DNA from: an uncultured Lachnospiraceae bacterium
Lineage (GTDB): Bacteria; Bacillota; Clostridia; Lachnospirales; Lachnospiraceae
Length of the DNA stretch: 64,000 nt
Assembly (NCBI GenBank): GCA_947164605.1
Contig: CAMUXE010000011.1
Location: forward strand, 1-64,000
Direction: 5' to 3'
Each line of letters opens with the position of its first letter. Position 1 is the stretch's first letter. The notes beneath the pieces were generated by a model. It was not told the origin of the DNA. It ran no database searches and saw nothing but the letters and a program-made list of their open reading frames with translations. A program made the translations under genes and the position numbers. Below, piece after piece: positions 25,545-34,116 of the stretch.

Positions 25545-26432
25545 TTAACTGAAGAATCTCTCTGCATTTTCACCAAGAATAGCTGTACCAATACCCTTGT
25601 TAGTGAAGATTTCAAGCAATAAGCAGTGTGGAATTCTTCCATCAAGGATATGCACTCTTGATACACCATTTTCAACGGCATCTATGCAGTTATTGAGCTT
25701 AGGAAGCATTCCGCCTCCGATTGAATCTCCCTCAAGAAGCTCTCTTGCCTCGCGAGTAGTGAGCTCTGAGATAAGGCTTGACTTGTCATTGTAATCCTTG
25801 TAGACACCCTCTATATCTGTGAGGAAGGCCAACTTTTCAGCTCCAACAGCTCTAGCTATTGCGCATGCCGCATCGTCTGCATTGATATTATATGAATGGA
25901 AGCTATCATCATAACCGATAGGACAGATTACAGGGATAAAATCATCTTCGAGTAGGGAATCCACCAATGTTGTGTCTACATCCGTCACATTGCCTACATA
26001 ACCTATATCCTCACCGTTAGATGTCTTCTTCTCAACCTTGAGAAGGCCGCCATCCTTACCACTGATACCGCAAGCTTTAACGCCGAGCTCCTGAATCATA
26101 GACACAAGGCTCTTGTTGACGCGGTTGAGTACCATCTCAGCGATCTCCATAGTTGGCTCATCTGTAACACGGAGTCCATTGACAAATCTTGGCTCCATTC
26201 CAGCCTTCTTTACCCAACCACTGATTTCCTTGCCGCCACCGTGAACGATGATTGGCTTAAAGCCAACAAGCTTTAAAAGTACAACATCCTGAATAACGCT
26301 CTTCTTAAGCTTTTCATCAACCATAGCGCTTCCGCCATACTTAACAACGATGATCTTCTTACTAAACTTCTGAATGTAAGGCAGAGCCTCAACAAGTATT
26401 TTTGCCTTATTTAATTCCTCTTCAAGTTCCAT
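25545..26432 (-). CDS. argB: acetylglutamate kinase
   Basis: A 295-residue amino-acid kinase that phosphorylates N-acetylglutamate, the second step of arginine synthesis. Visible marks are [12 protein letters not shown], the substrate loop [44 protein letters not shown] and the C-terminal GGGMLPKL. The N-terminal helix of about 20 residues before the first strand is typical of the hexameric, arginine-inhibited form, so feedback inhibition by arginine is likely. It is 113 bases from argJ and 72 bases from argD on the same strand. Confidence 0.96.
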   Translation of the reverse strand: MELEEELNKAKILVEALPYIQKFSKKIIVVKYGGSAMVDEKLKKSVIQDVVLLKLVGFKPIIVHGGGKEISGWVKKAGMEPRFVNGLRVTDEPTMEIAEMVLNRVNKSLVSMIQELGVKACGISGKDGGLLKVEKKTSNGEDIGYVGNVTDVDTTLVDSLLEDDFIPVICPIGYDDSFHSYNINADDAACAIARAVGAEKLAFLTDIEGVYKDYNDKSSLISELTTREARELLEGDSIGGGMLPKLNNCIDAVENGVSRVHILDGRIPHCLLLEIFTNKGIGTAILGENAERFFS

Positions 26433-26545
26433 GATAATTAACTACTCCTCTTTTATAAATATTCAAATCAAACAAATTCACTTTTTCCATAAGCCTCAGT
26501 CTTGGCTTAAATAAGCCAAAGCCTTAGCTTCTGTAAGCCTAAATA

Positions 26546-27769
26546 TTAGCTTCTGTAATCAGCATTAATCTTTACATAGTCAAATGTCAAGTCACAGCCC
26601 CAAGCTGTAGCATCGACATCGCCCTGCTTGATATCACAAATTGCAGTGACAGGGTTCTTAGAAAGAATCTTTGTAGCCTCTTCTTCACTGTAATCAGTTG
26701 CGCATCCATTCTCAACAATCTTGAGCTTTCCAGCTTCAGACTCAAAGTAGATGTCCACAATTTCAGGATCAAAATCAGCACCTGAATAACCCAGAGCACA
26801 GAGAATTCTGCCCCAGTTTGCATCATGTCCAAAGATGGCAGCCTTAGTAAGATTTGACGTAACTACAGATTTTGCAAGCCTTCTAGCAGTCTGTCTTTCT
26901 TTAGCATTGAGGACCTTTACTTCAAAGAGACATGTACATCCCTCGCCATCCCCGGCAATCTTCTTGCTGAGTTCAGTGAGAACATAAGAGAGAGCCTGAT
27001 AGAACTTGTCGTAGGCCTCTGTGCCCTCCTTGATAAGGTCACATTTAGACTCACCATTGGCCATAACAAGCACTGTATCGTTAGTTGATGTGTCTCCATC
27101 TACACTGATCATATTGAAAGAATCATCGACAATGCTTGATGTCATCTTCTGCAAGGCATCCTTGCTGATAAGGGCATCTGTAGTGATAAAGCAGAGCATA
27201 GTAGCCATGTTAGGGTGAATCATACCTGCGCCCTTGCACATACCACCGACAGTAACTGTAACTCCGTTGATATCTACATTACAAGCAACCTGCTTATTTA
27301 CAGTGTCTGTAGTCATAATAGCAATAGCTGCATCAGTTCCAGCCTGAGCAGAATAATCAAGCTTGCCTGCAAGTTCCTTAATACCGCCAACTATCTTATC
27401 CATAGGAAGCTGCATACCAATAACTCCAGTTGAAGCGAGAAGAACTGTGTTTTTATCAAAACCTAAAACAGACTGAACAGCACTGGCCTCTGCCTCACAA
27501 GTCTCGTCGCCCTTCTGGCCAGTACATGCATTGGCAATGCCGCTATTAATAACAACTGCATTAGCGCATGGGCTTTCATATACAACCTTTTTATCCCACT
27601 TTACAGGAGCGGCAAATACTTTATTGGTAGTGAATGTTCCTGCCACAAGGCAAGGAGTGTCTGATACTATCATTGCCATATCATCTTTAGCTGTAGATTT
27701 AATTCCAGCGCAAAAAGAAGCAGCGCTAAAGCCCTTGGCACTTGTAATACCACCATCGATTATATTCAT
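26546..27769 (-). CDS. argJ: bifunctional ornithine acetyltransferase / N-acetylglutamate synthase
   Basis: ArgJ recycles the acetyl group from N-acetylornithine to glutamate and in bifunctional forms also uses acetyl-CoA. The self-cleavage site before the nucleophilic threonine is seen in GMIHPNMATMLCF; other marks are TGVIGMQLPMDKI and HDANWGRILCALGYSG. The frame is open to 27802, but the ATG at 27767-27769 has a GAGG ribosome site and begins at the conserved MNIIDGGITSAKG, so I start there (407 residues). It leads the argJBD operon. No argC lies in the window. Arginine-box-like sites precede it. Confidence 0.95.
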   Translation of the reverse strand: MNIIDGGITSAKGFSAASFCAGIKSTAKDDMAMIVSDTPCLVAGTFTTNKVFAAPVKWDKKVVYESPCANAVVINSGIANACTGQKGDETCEAEASAVQSVLGFDKNTVLLASTGVIGMQLPMDKIVGGIKELAGKLDYSAQAGTDAAIAIMTTDTVNKQVACNVDINGVTVTVGGMCKGAGMIHPNMATMLCFITTDALISKDALQKMTSSIVDDSFNMISVDGDTSTNDTVLVMANGESKCDLIKEGTEAYDKFYQALSYVLTELSKKIAGDGEGCTCLFEVKVLNAKERQTARRLAKSVVTSNLTKAAIFGHDANWGRILCALGYSGADFDPEIVDIYFESEAGKLKIVENGCATDYSEEEATKILSKNPVTAICDIKQGDVDATAWGCDLTFDYVKINADYRS

Positions 27770-27801
27770 AATCTGCCTCACTTTCATATTCTTAAGATTC
27801 A

Positions 27802-27815
27802 TTAATAATTATTCA
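27802..27815. promoter_or_regulatory. ARG-box-like operator in the argJ leader
   Basis: On the minus strand TGAATAATTATTAA matches the ArgR/AhrC consensus TGAATwwwwATTCA at 13 of 14 positions. Two further GATTCAT half-sites lie at about 27797 and 27817. It sits downstream of the argJ promoter. Confidence 0.55.
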
Positions 27816-27861
27816 GATTCATCCCATTTAATGCAGGACAAATTCAAATCGAATATTATCA

Positions 27862-27889
27862 TTATAGCAACTTTTAATGTCATGTAAAG
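27862..27889 (-). promoter_or_regulatory. argJ promoter
   Basis: On the minus strand TTTACA (27889-27884), 16 bases, TATAAT (27867-27862), about 95 bases before the argJ ATG. Confidence 0.6.
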
Positions 27890-27912
27890 CTATTTTTTGC
27901 CAAATTACATAA

Positions 27913-27942
27913 TTATGCATTTATTCATATTTTTATGCATAA
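27913..27942. promoter_or_regulatory. candidate arginine-repressor operator between argJ and argG
   Basis: Three related 8-mers: TTATGCAT (27913-27920), TTATTCAT (27921-27928) and, inverted after six bases, ATGCATAA (27935-27942). The spacing and A/T core resemble ArgR/AhrC boxes. It lies upstream of both divergent promoters. Confidence 0.45.
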
Positions 27943-27959
27943 AAATAAATATTTTTATA

Positions 27960-28044
27960 TTGCAATTTCCCCTCCTATGACTTATTATAGATAAGGTCGC
28001 TTAAGTATTGCGGTCATTTATACATTTAATAAGCGTTATAACGC
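27960..28044 (+). promoter_or_regulatory. argG promoter and leader palindrome
   Basis: TTGCAA (27960-27965), 17 bases, TATTAT (27983-27988). Further down, GCGTTATAACGC (28033-28044) is a perfect 12-base palindrome just ahead of the ribosome site AGAGG; its role is unknown. Confidence 0.5.
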
Positions 28045-28059
28045 AGAAAGAGGTTATTT

Positions 28060-29289
28060 ATGAGTGAAAAAGTTATTCTTGCATATTCAGGTGGACTTGA
28101 CACTACAGCTATCATTCCTTGGTTAAAGGAGACATATGGCTACGATGTAGTTTGCGTATGTGTTGACTGTGGACAGGGTGAAGAACTTGATGGACTTGAT
28201 GAGAGAGCACAGGCCTGTGGCGCAAGTAAGCTTTACATAGAAGATCTTACAGATGATTTCTGTGATAACTATATTGTTCCATGTGTTCAGGCACATGCTG
28301 TATACGAGAACAAGTACCTTCTTGGTACATCAATGGCTAGACCATGTATCGCTAAGAGACTTGTAGAGATTGCCAGAAAAGAAGACGCTGTTGCTATCTG
28401 CCACGGTGCTACTGGTAAGGGTAACGATCAGATTCGTTTCGAGCTTGCAATCAAGGCTCTCGCTCCTGATATCAAGATTATCGCTCCATGGAGAGATTCT
28501 AAGTGGACACTTCAGTCTCGTGAAGATGAGATTGCATACTGCAGAGCTCACGGAATCGATCTTCCATTCTCTGTAGATTCAAGCTACAGCCGTGACCGTA
28601 ACATCTGGCACATCAGCCACGAAGGTCTCGAGCTCGAGGATCCAGCTAACGAGCCTAACTACAAGCACCTACTTGTACTCGGCGTAAGCCCAGAAGATGC
28701 TCCAGACGAGGGCGAGTATGTAACTATCGACTTCGAGAAGGGTGTTCCTGTTGCAGTTAACGGTAAGAAGATGAAGGTTTCTGACATCATCCGCACACTC
28801 AACGTACTCGGTGGCAAGCATGGTATTGGTATCATTGATATCGTTGAGAACAGAGTTGTAGGTATGAAGTCTCGTGGTGTTTATGAGACTCCAGGCGGAA
28901 CAATTCTTTACGAAGCTCACCAGCAGCTCGAGGAGCTTATCCTTGATCGTGATACAACAACAGTTAAGCTTGATATCGCTAACAAGTTAGCTCAGGTTAT
29001 CTACGAAGGAAAGTGGTTCACACCTCTTTGCGACGCTCTCAGAGCTTTTGTTTCAACAACTCAGGAGACAGTTACAGGTCAGGTTAAGTTCAAGCTCTAC
29101 AAGGGCAACATCATCAAGGCCGGCACAACATCTCCATACTCACTCTACAATGAGTCAATCGCTTCATTCACAACTGGAGATCTCTATGATCACCATGATG
29201 CTGATGGTTTCATCAACCTCTTCGGACTTTCACTCAAAGTTCGCGCTATGAAGAAGCTTGAAGTTGAGAATAAGGGCCTTACTGAGTAA
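28060..29289 (+). CDS. argG: argininosuccinate synthase
   Basis: A 409-residue enzyme joining citrulline and aspartate with ATP to argininosuccinate. The N-terminal ATP-pyrophosphatase P-loop [16 protein letters not shown] is intact, followed by [15 protein letters not shown] and the later [13 protein letters not shown]. It is transcribed divergently from argJBD across a shared control region of about 290 bases. It uses more C-ending codons than most neighbours (many CTC, GAC, CAC), consistent with high expression. argH and argF are not in the window. Confidence 0.97.
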   Translation: MSEKVILAYSGGLDTTAIIPWLKETYGYDVVCVCVDCGQGEELDGLDERAQACGASKLYIEDLTDDFCDNYIVPCVQAHAVYENKYLLGTSMARPCIAKRLVEIARKEDAVAICHGATGKGNDQIRFELAIKALAPDIKIIAPWRDSKWTLQSREDEIAYCRAHGIDLPFSVDSSYSRDRNIWHISHEGLELEDPANEPNYKHLLVLGVSPEDAPDEGEYVTIDFEKGVPVAVNGKKMKVSDIIRTLNVLGGKHGIGIIDIVENRVVGMKSRGVYETPGGTILYEAHQQLEELILDRDTTTVKLDIANKLAQVIYEGKWFTPLCDALRAFVSTTQETVTGQVKFKLYKGNIIKAGTTSPYSLYNESIASFTTGDLYDHHDADGFINLFGLSLKVRAMKKLEVENKGLTE

Positions 29290-29354
29290 TCCTTTTCAGT
29301 AAATATTAAATCTAATATTCTAATCTAATATTTAAATCTAATATTTAGAATCTT

Positions 29355-29388
29355 TAAAGACCTGGCATAATTCTGCCAGGTCTTTTTT
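29355..29388 (+). terminator. argG terminator
   Basis: AAAGACCTGGCA pairs with TGCCAGGTCTTT around a 6-base loop, followed by a T tract. A short run of AATCTAATATT direct repeats (about 29308-29350) precedes it. Confidence 0.9.
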
Positions 29389-29420
29389 AACTTATCCTTC
29401 TAGGGCCAAGGTCTCCTTCC

Positions 29421-29449
29421 TTGCCTTTTTCCATATTCTAAAGTACAAT
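29421..29449 (+). promoter_or_regulatory. putative rqcH promoter
   Basis: TTGCCT (29421-29426), 17 bases, TACAAT (29444-29449). A Shine-Dalgarno-like AAAGGAG follows at about 29465 but lies about 43 bases before the ATG. Confidence 0.4.
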
Positions 29450-29513
29450 ATATTTAATTTTTCAAAGGAGACGGGCTTAATAGACCTAATCTAGGCCAAG
29501 CCTTAATATAAAA

Positions 29514-31253
29514 ATGGCATTTGACGGAATTGTAATAAGCAATTTAAGAAAAGAATTGAGTGATAAGCTTGTAGGCGGAAGACTCTACAAGATAGCCCAG
29601 CCGGAGGCTGATGAGCTCTTAATCACCATCAAGAACGCTGGCAATAATTATAAACTATCAATCAGCGCCAACGCTTCTCTCCCCCTCATATATCTGACAG
29701 AAACCAACAAGCCAAGCCCTCTGACTGCGCCTAATTTCTGCATGCTTTTGAGGAAGCACTTGGGAAATGGCCGCATCACTGCAATCACACAGCCTGGCTT
29801 GGAGCGTATCATCAGCATTGAGGTTGAGCATTTGGACGAGATGGGTGACCTCAGAACTAAGAAAATTGTTTGCGAATTTATGGGCAAATACTCCAACATA
29901 ATCTTCCTTGATGGTGACACTATACTAGACTCTATCAAGAGAGTGTCTGCCTCTATGTCCTCAGTCAGGGAGGTTTTACCAGGAAGAACTTATTTTATAC
30001 CTGACAGCTCCAATAAGCTAAATCCACTTGAAACCACAAAGGATGCCTTTATCTCAGCCATTGCTTCTAAGCCAATGGATCTTATCAAGGCTATATATTC
30101 CTCATACACAGGTTTAAGTCCAAGCATAGCCTACGAGATGGCTTTGAGGGCCAAACTCGACTGCGATATTCCTGCTAATTGTGTGGAAGAAGCTGATTTA
30201 GAGAAGCTCTATGAAAGTTTTGACGAGATTATGAAACTGGTAAAGGAAGGCGAATTTAGTCCTAGCGTCTATTACGAAGATGGTGAGCCAAAAGACTTCT
30301 CTTCTATCAGCCTTAGTTCCTACAAGGAAGAGAGCCATTTTGACTCTATAAGTCAGTTGATAATAGCCTACTATGCCGCTAAAGACAAGAGCAGCCGCAT
30401 GAGACAGAAGTCTTATGACCTAAGAAAGATTGTCTCAAACCACTTGGAAAGAGTTTACAGAAAGCTTGATATTCAGGAAAAGCAGCTTGCCTCTACCCAA
30501 AAAAGAGACAAATACAGAATTTACGGCGAACTCATCAACACTTATGGCTACAATATCAAAGAAGGCAGCAAGTCCTTTAAGGCCCTAAATTACTACACTA
30601 ACGAGGAAGTTGAGATTCCTCTCGATCCTGATTTGAGTCCTCGCGAGATGTCAGTCAAGTATTTTGAGAGATATAACAAACTCAAAAGAACTTTTGAAGC
30701 CGAATCTAAGCTGATCGTAGAGACTAAAGCCGAGGCCCTCCACCTGGAATCCATCTCTACAGCGCTTGATATTGCTGAATCTGAGGAAGATTTGGCTGAT
30801 GTAAAGATGGAGCTTATTGATTCAGGCTATGTTCACAGCTCTTTGAAGAACAGAAAGAAGTCTAAAAACAAGCCTCTTCACTACATATCGAGTGATGGAT
30901 TTGATATCTATATTGGCAAGAACAACTACCAAAACGATGAGTTGACCTTTAAATTTGCAAGCAATGCTGATCTTTGGTTCCACGCTAAGCAGATGCCTGG
31001 CTCCCATGTCATCCTAAGAACTGAGGGCAAGTCTATGGATCAGGTTCCAGACAGGGCTTTTGAGGAAGCTGCAGCATTGGCCGCCTACTACTCAAAAGGA
31101 AGAGAGCAAAAAAAAGTAGAGGTCGACTATGTTATCAAGAAGGAGGTTAAGAAACCAGCCCAGGCAAAACCTGGTTTCGTGGTTTATTACACCAACTACT
31201 CTCTCATAGCAGAAGCCTCTACAAGGAACTTATCGCTTGTAAACGATAATTGA
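29514..31253 (+). CDS. rqcH: NFACT-family ribosome quality control factor RqcH (FbpA/YloA)
   Basis: A 579-residue NFACT protein. Family members bind obstructed 50S subunits and add C-terminal alanine tails that mark stalled peptides for degradation; older annotations call them fibronectin-binding proteins. The N-terminal NFACT-N domain opens MAFDGIVISNLRKEL, a long coiled-coil lies around residues 290-430, and NFACT-R near the C-terminus shows GFDIYIGKNNYQND and WFHAKQMPGSHVILR. The start is set by family alignment, although no ribosome site sits at the usual distance. Its last 24 bases overlap the convergent gene at 31230. Confidence 0.92.
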   Translation: MAFDGIVISNLRKELSDKLVGGRLYKIAQPEADELLITIKNAGNNYKLSISANASLPLIYLTETNKPSPLTAPNFCMLLRKHLGNGRITAITQPGLERIISIEVEHLDEMGDLRTKKIVCEFMGKYSNIIFLDGDTILDSIKRVSASMSSVREVLPGRTYFIPDSSNKLNPLETTKDAFISAIASKPMDLIKAIYSSYTGLSPSIAYEMALRAKLDCDIPANCVEEADLEKLYESFDEIMKLVKEGEFSPSVYYEDGEPKDFSSISLSSYKEESHFDSISQLIIAYYAAKDKSSRMRQKSYDLRKIVSNHLERVYRKLDIQEKQLASTQKRDKYRIYGELINTYGYNIKEGSKSFKALNYYTNEEVEIPLDPDLSPREMSVKYFERYNKLKRTFEAESKLIVETKAEALHLESISTALDIAESEEDLADVKMELIDSGYVHSSLKNRKKSKNKPLHYISSDGFDIYIGKNNYQNDELTFKFASNADLWFHAKQMPGSHVILRTEGKSMDQVPDRAFEEAAALAAYYSKGREQKKVEVDYVIKKEVKKPAQAKPGFVVYYTNYSLIAEASTRNLSLVNDN

Positions 31254-32372
31254 AGTTATTAAATTTAATATTGCATATACATATAAAGCAACCGAAATGC
31301 CGAAAAATAGCACGCTCACAGCCACAAGAATCAATGATAGGCAGGCGTAGATTCCTATAATAGGCCAGGTTGCTTTTTTTGTTTCCTGTCTATAAGTGAT
31401 AAATACAAGAATGGCAAGCAGGACTATTGTTGACAATCTCATAATTATATAGGGCAAAAATGTAGCCTCTATGCTATCTGCCGTTTCAACAAGGCCTGTG
31501 TACTGGCCCAGTATCTTTGGTGAGTTTATAATCAGTCTTACAATCTCGACAAATGCTGGGATTAAGCTTGTAAGAATCAATAAAAATGCCTTAAAAGCCC
31601 TCTTGAGTTTTACTTTTATAGCCTTGTCCAAAATCATATAAGCAAAGAGAATAAATGCCGGCATGGCAAATATTCTGTCCCCCATATAGACATACTGGTC
31701 CATAATCTGGGACAAGGAGACCTCAACTGTGTATGTGGTCTCAATTCTTGACATTGAAGCCAGTCTTGCAAATGTGTAAGGAATCAGCTGACCAAAAAGC
31801 AGAGTTGCTAAAATAATAGGTGTAAGTAATTTTATAGAATTCAGCCTACTGTCATAATAAACCTTAAGCTTGCCAATCTGGGACATATTGGTATAAATGT
31901 ATATCAATATTCCTAGCAGCATAGCTATAATTCCGCTTATAAGGAAAGGCGGATTCAAAAACTTGGCTCTGACCCTAGCATAGCCGTCATCCCATGTTAA
32001 CATGAGCAAGAAAAGCTGAAATTTGCTATTGGCCTGAAATGCGTAAATAATAATTGACAATACGCCTAGGCACATTCCTGATATGGCAGCATACTTAGTA
32101 ATATATGCAGAGCCCTTAACTCTAAAGAGTAAGCCAAGAATCGCTCCAATTGTACAAAAGAGCACTACATTGGCCATAGAGTAATAGATTGTTTTATTAC
32201 ACTCATATGCATATACAGCTGAAAAAAGCTGATTAAAATCAAGTGAGGTCATGGCCTCAACATTGATTTTAAACAGCGAAAATAGTACAGTTACAAGCAC
32301 ATCAGTCATCAAGGCAAGGAGCAAAACCAGCTCTGCCATAATTCTAAATAATACTTGATTTTCTTTTTTCAT
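31230..32372 (-). CDS. polytopic membrane protein of unknown function
   Basis: A 380-residue integral membrane protein with about nine hydrophobic segments, including residues 8-33, 60-85, 90-112, 140-160, 180-205, 235-255, 265-290 and two near the C-terminus. I recognise no family and see no conserved catalytic residue. It follows tyrS by 21 bases and is probably the last gene of a pyk-vanZ-tyrS unit. A GAGGA ribosome site precedes the ATG. Its 3' end overlaps the convergent rqcH gene by 24 bases, which needs antisense-tolerant ends. No function is offered. Confidence 0.6.
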   Translation of the reverse strand: MKKENQVLFRIMAELVLLLALMTDVLVTVLFSLFKINVEAMTSLDFNQLFSAVYAYECNKTIYYSMANVVLFCTIGAILGLLFRVKGSAYITKYAAISGMCLGVLSIIIYAFQANSKFQLFLLMLTWDDGYARVRAKFLNPPFLISGIIAMLLGILIYIYTNMSQIGKLKVYYDSRLNSIKLLTPIILATLLFGQLIPYTFARLASMSRIETTYTVEVSLSQIMDQYVYMGDRIFAMPAFILFAYMILDKAIKVKLKRAFKAFLLILTSLIPAFVEIVRLIINSPKILGQYTGLVETADSIEATFLPYIIMRLSTIVLLAILVFITYRQETKKATWPIIGIYACLSLILVAVSVLFFGISVALYVYAILNLITSIIVYKR

Positions 32373-32393
32373 ATATTCCTCTTCAATCTAAGC

Positions 32394-33623
32394 TTATCTT
32401 TTCAACAATACTTTCTTGAAGCTCTTCTTACCCTTCTTTACAACTACACCCTCAACAAAAAGGTCTCTTGCAAAGGACTCGTCAATAGTCATAATTCTCT
32501 CACCATTTACAGAGATTCCACCCTGCTGGATTGATCTTCTTGCATCTGACTTTGATGATGCAAGGCCTGACTCACATACGAGTGTGATAATATCTATAGC
32601 ACCTTCCTCAAACTTTTCCTCATCAAGTTCAACTGAAGGCATTGTGTCTGCATCTCCAGAACCAAAGATTGAACGCGCTGTGTTCTGAGCATTAACAGCC
32701 TCTTCCTCTCCGTGAACCATCTTTGTAAGCTCATATGCAAGAATTTCCTTAGCTTCATTGAGCTGAGCACCCTCGTAAGCTTCCATAGCCTTTATATCCT
32801 CGAGTGGAAGGAAAGTGAGTAACTTGAGACACTTGATAACATCAGAATCGTCAACATTTCTCCAATACTGGTAGAAATCATATGGGCTAGTTTTTTCTGG
32901 ATCAAGCCATACAGCGCCAGAAGCTGTCTTTCCCATCTTTTTACCCTCAGAGTTTGTGAGAAGAGTGATTGTCAAGGCGTATGCATCCTCGCCCATCTTC
33001 TTTCTGATAAGCTCTGTACCAGCGAGCATATTTGACCACTGATCATCTCCACCGAACTCCATATTACAACCATACTTGTTGTAAAGCATATAGAAGTCAT
33101 AGCCCTGCATAAGCATATATGAAAACTCTAAGAATGTAAGTCCTCTCTCCATACGATTTACATAAGCTCTTGCACGAAGCATCTCATTAACTGAGAAGTG
33201 TGAGCCTATATCTCTCATAAAGTCAAGGAAGTTAAGATCTCTTAACCAGTCAGCATTGTTGACCATCATAGCCTTGCCATCGCCCTCACCGAACTCGATG
33301 AACTTGCTCATCTGCTTCTTAAAGCACTCACAGTTGTGATCAATCTGCTCAATTGTCATCATGCTTCTCAAATCAGTTCTGCCGGATGGATCGCCAATCA
33401 TTCCAGTACCACCACCAACAAGAGCAATAGGCTTATTTCCAGCCATCTGCAATCTCTTCATAAGGCATAATGCCATGAAGTGACCTACATGAAGGCTGTC
33501 TGCTGTTGGGTCGAAACCTATATAGAAAGTTGCCTTTCCATTGTTTACAAGATCCTTAATTTTATCCTCATCAGTGACCTGAGCTATAAGTCCTCTTTCC
33601 ACTAATTCGTCATAAACTGTCAT
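32394..33623 (-). CDS. tyrS: tyrosyl-tRNA synthetase
   Basis: A 409-residue class I synthetase that charges tRNA-Tyr. The Rossmann core has the HIGH-type motif in FDPTADSLHVGHF and the KMSKS loop as KMGKTASG, which marks the TyrZ-like branch rather than the KFGKT form. A C-terminal S4 RNA-binding domain follows (SKSDARRSIQQGGISVNG). It starts 4 bases after the VanZ-like gene and has a GGAG ribosome site inside that gene's end. I saw no T-box leader directly upstream, consistent with being an internal operon gene. Confidence 0.96.
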   Translation of the reverse strand: MTVYDELVERGLIAQVTDEDKIKDLVNNGKATFYIGFDPTADSLHVGHFMALCLMKRLQMAGNKPIALVGGGTGMIGDPSGRTDLRSMMTIEQIDHNCECFKKQMSKFIEFGEGDGKAMMVNNADWLRDLNFLDFMRDIGSHFSVNEMLRARAYVNRMERGLTFLEFSYMLMQGYDFYMLYNKYGCNMEFGGDDQWSNMLAGTELIRKKMGEDAYALTITLLTNSEGKKMGKTASGAVWLDPEKTSPYDFYQYWRNVDDSDVIKCLKLLTFLPLEDIKAMEAYEGAQLNEAKEILAYELTKMVHGEEEAVNAQNTARSIFGSGDADTMPSVELDEEKFEEGAIDIITLVCESGLASSKSDARRSIQQGGISVNGERIMTIDESFARDLFVEGVVVKKGKKSFKKVLLKR

Positions 33624-33627
33624 CTTT

Positions 33628-34116
33628 TCATATCTCCTTTGTCACTTTTCTTTTATTGATAATTCTATTTATTAAAAACAGAATCAAAAGACATAGCAGA
33701 GCCCCAATTGAATCCACAAGCACATCCTTGTATGTTCCGCATCTGCCAGGGACAAACCTTTGATGAAACTCATCACTAGAAGCAAAAAGTACTGTAAGCA
33801 CAAAACTAAATATATATCTCTTATGTGACTTCAAGCCACACACCGCAAGGGCGATAAATATACTTAGGGTCAGCACTGCGTATTCTGTCATATGGGCGCA
33901 TTTTCTAATTGGGTACTCAATATTTGAGACCAGGCTATTTCTAGCCTGGTCACTATCCTCTATAAGATTTAAATTTGCTGTCACGTCAGCTACGCATACT
34001 GCAACTTTATGGCTTAAATGTCCAGATTCTTCTCCATCCTGAGCCGAAAAGCCAAAGATAAAGGATGCTATCAGTATAACGGGGATCCATACAAGGATAT
34101 ATTTTAAAAATTTCAT
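33628..34116 (-). CDS. VanZ-like membrane protein
   Basis: A 162-residue protein with four hydrophobic segments. The VanZ family pattern is clear: FSAQDGEES after the first segment, IRKCAHMTEYAVL in the middle, and SSDEFHQRFVPGRCGTYKDVLVDSIGA near the end. VanZ itself gives low-level teicoplanin resistance, but most chromosomal relatives have no proven role and resistance should not be assumed. Its ATG shares one base with the pyk stop (TAATG) and its end adjoins tyrS, so the three genes form one message. Confidence 0.88.
   Translation of the reverse strand: MKFLKYILVWIPVILIASFIFGFSAQDGEESGHLSHKVAVCVADVTANLNLIEDSDQARNSLVSNIEYPIRKCAHMTEYAVLTLSIFIALAVCGLKSHKRYIFSFVLTVLFASSDEFHQRFVPGRCGTYKDVLVDSIGALLCLLILFLINRIINKRKVTKEI

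Noticed and set aside
33624-33700. T-box leader before tyrS.
   Set aside because: tyrS starts four bases after the VanZ-like gene, leaving no space for a T-box.
33628-34116. Glycopeptide resistance gene vanZ.
   Set aside because: Only family similarity is visible, no van cluster is near, and most chromosomal VanZ-like genes have no resistance role.
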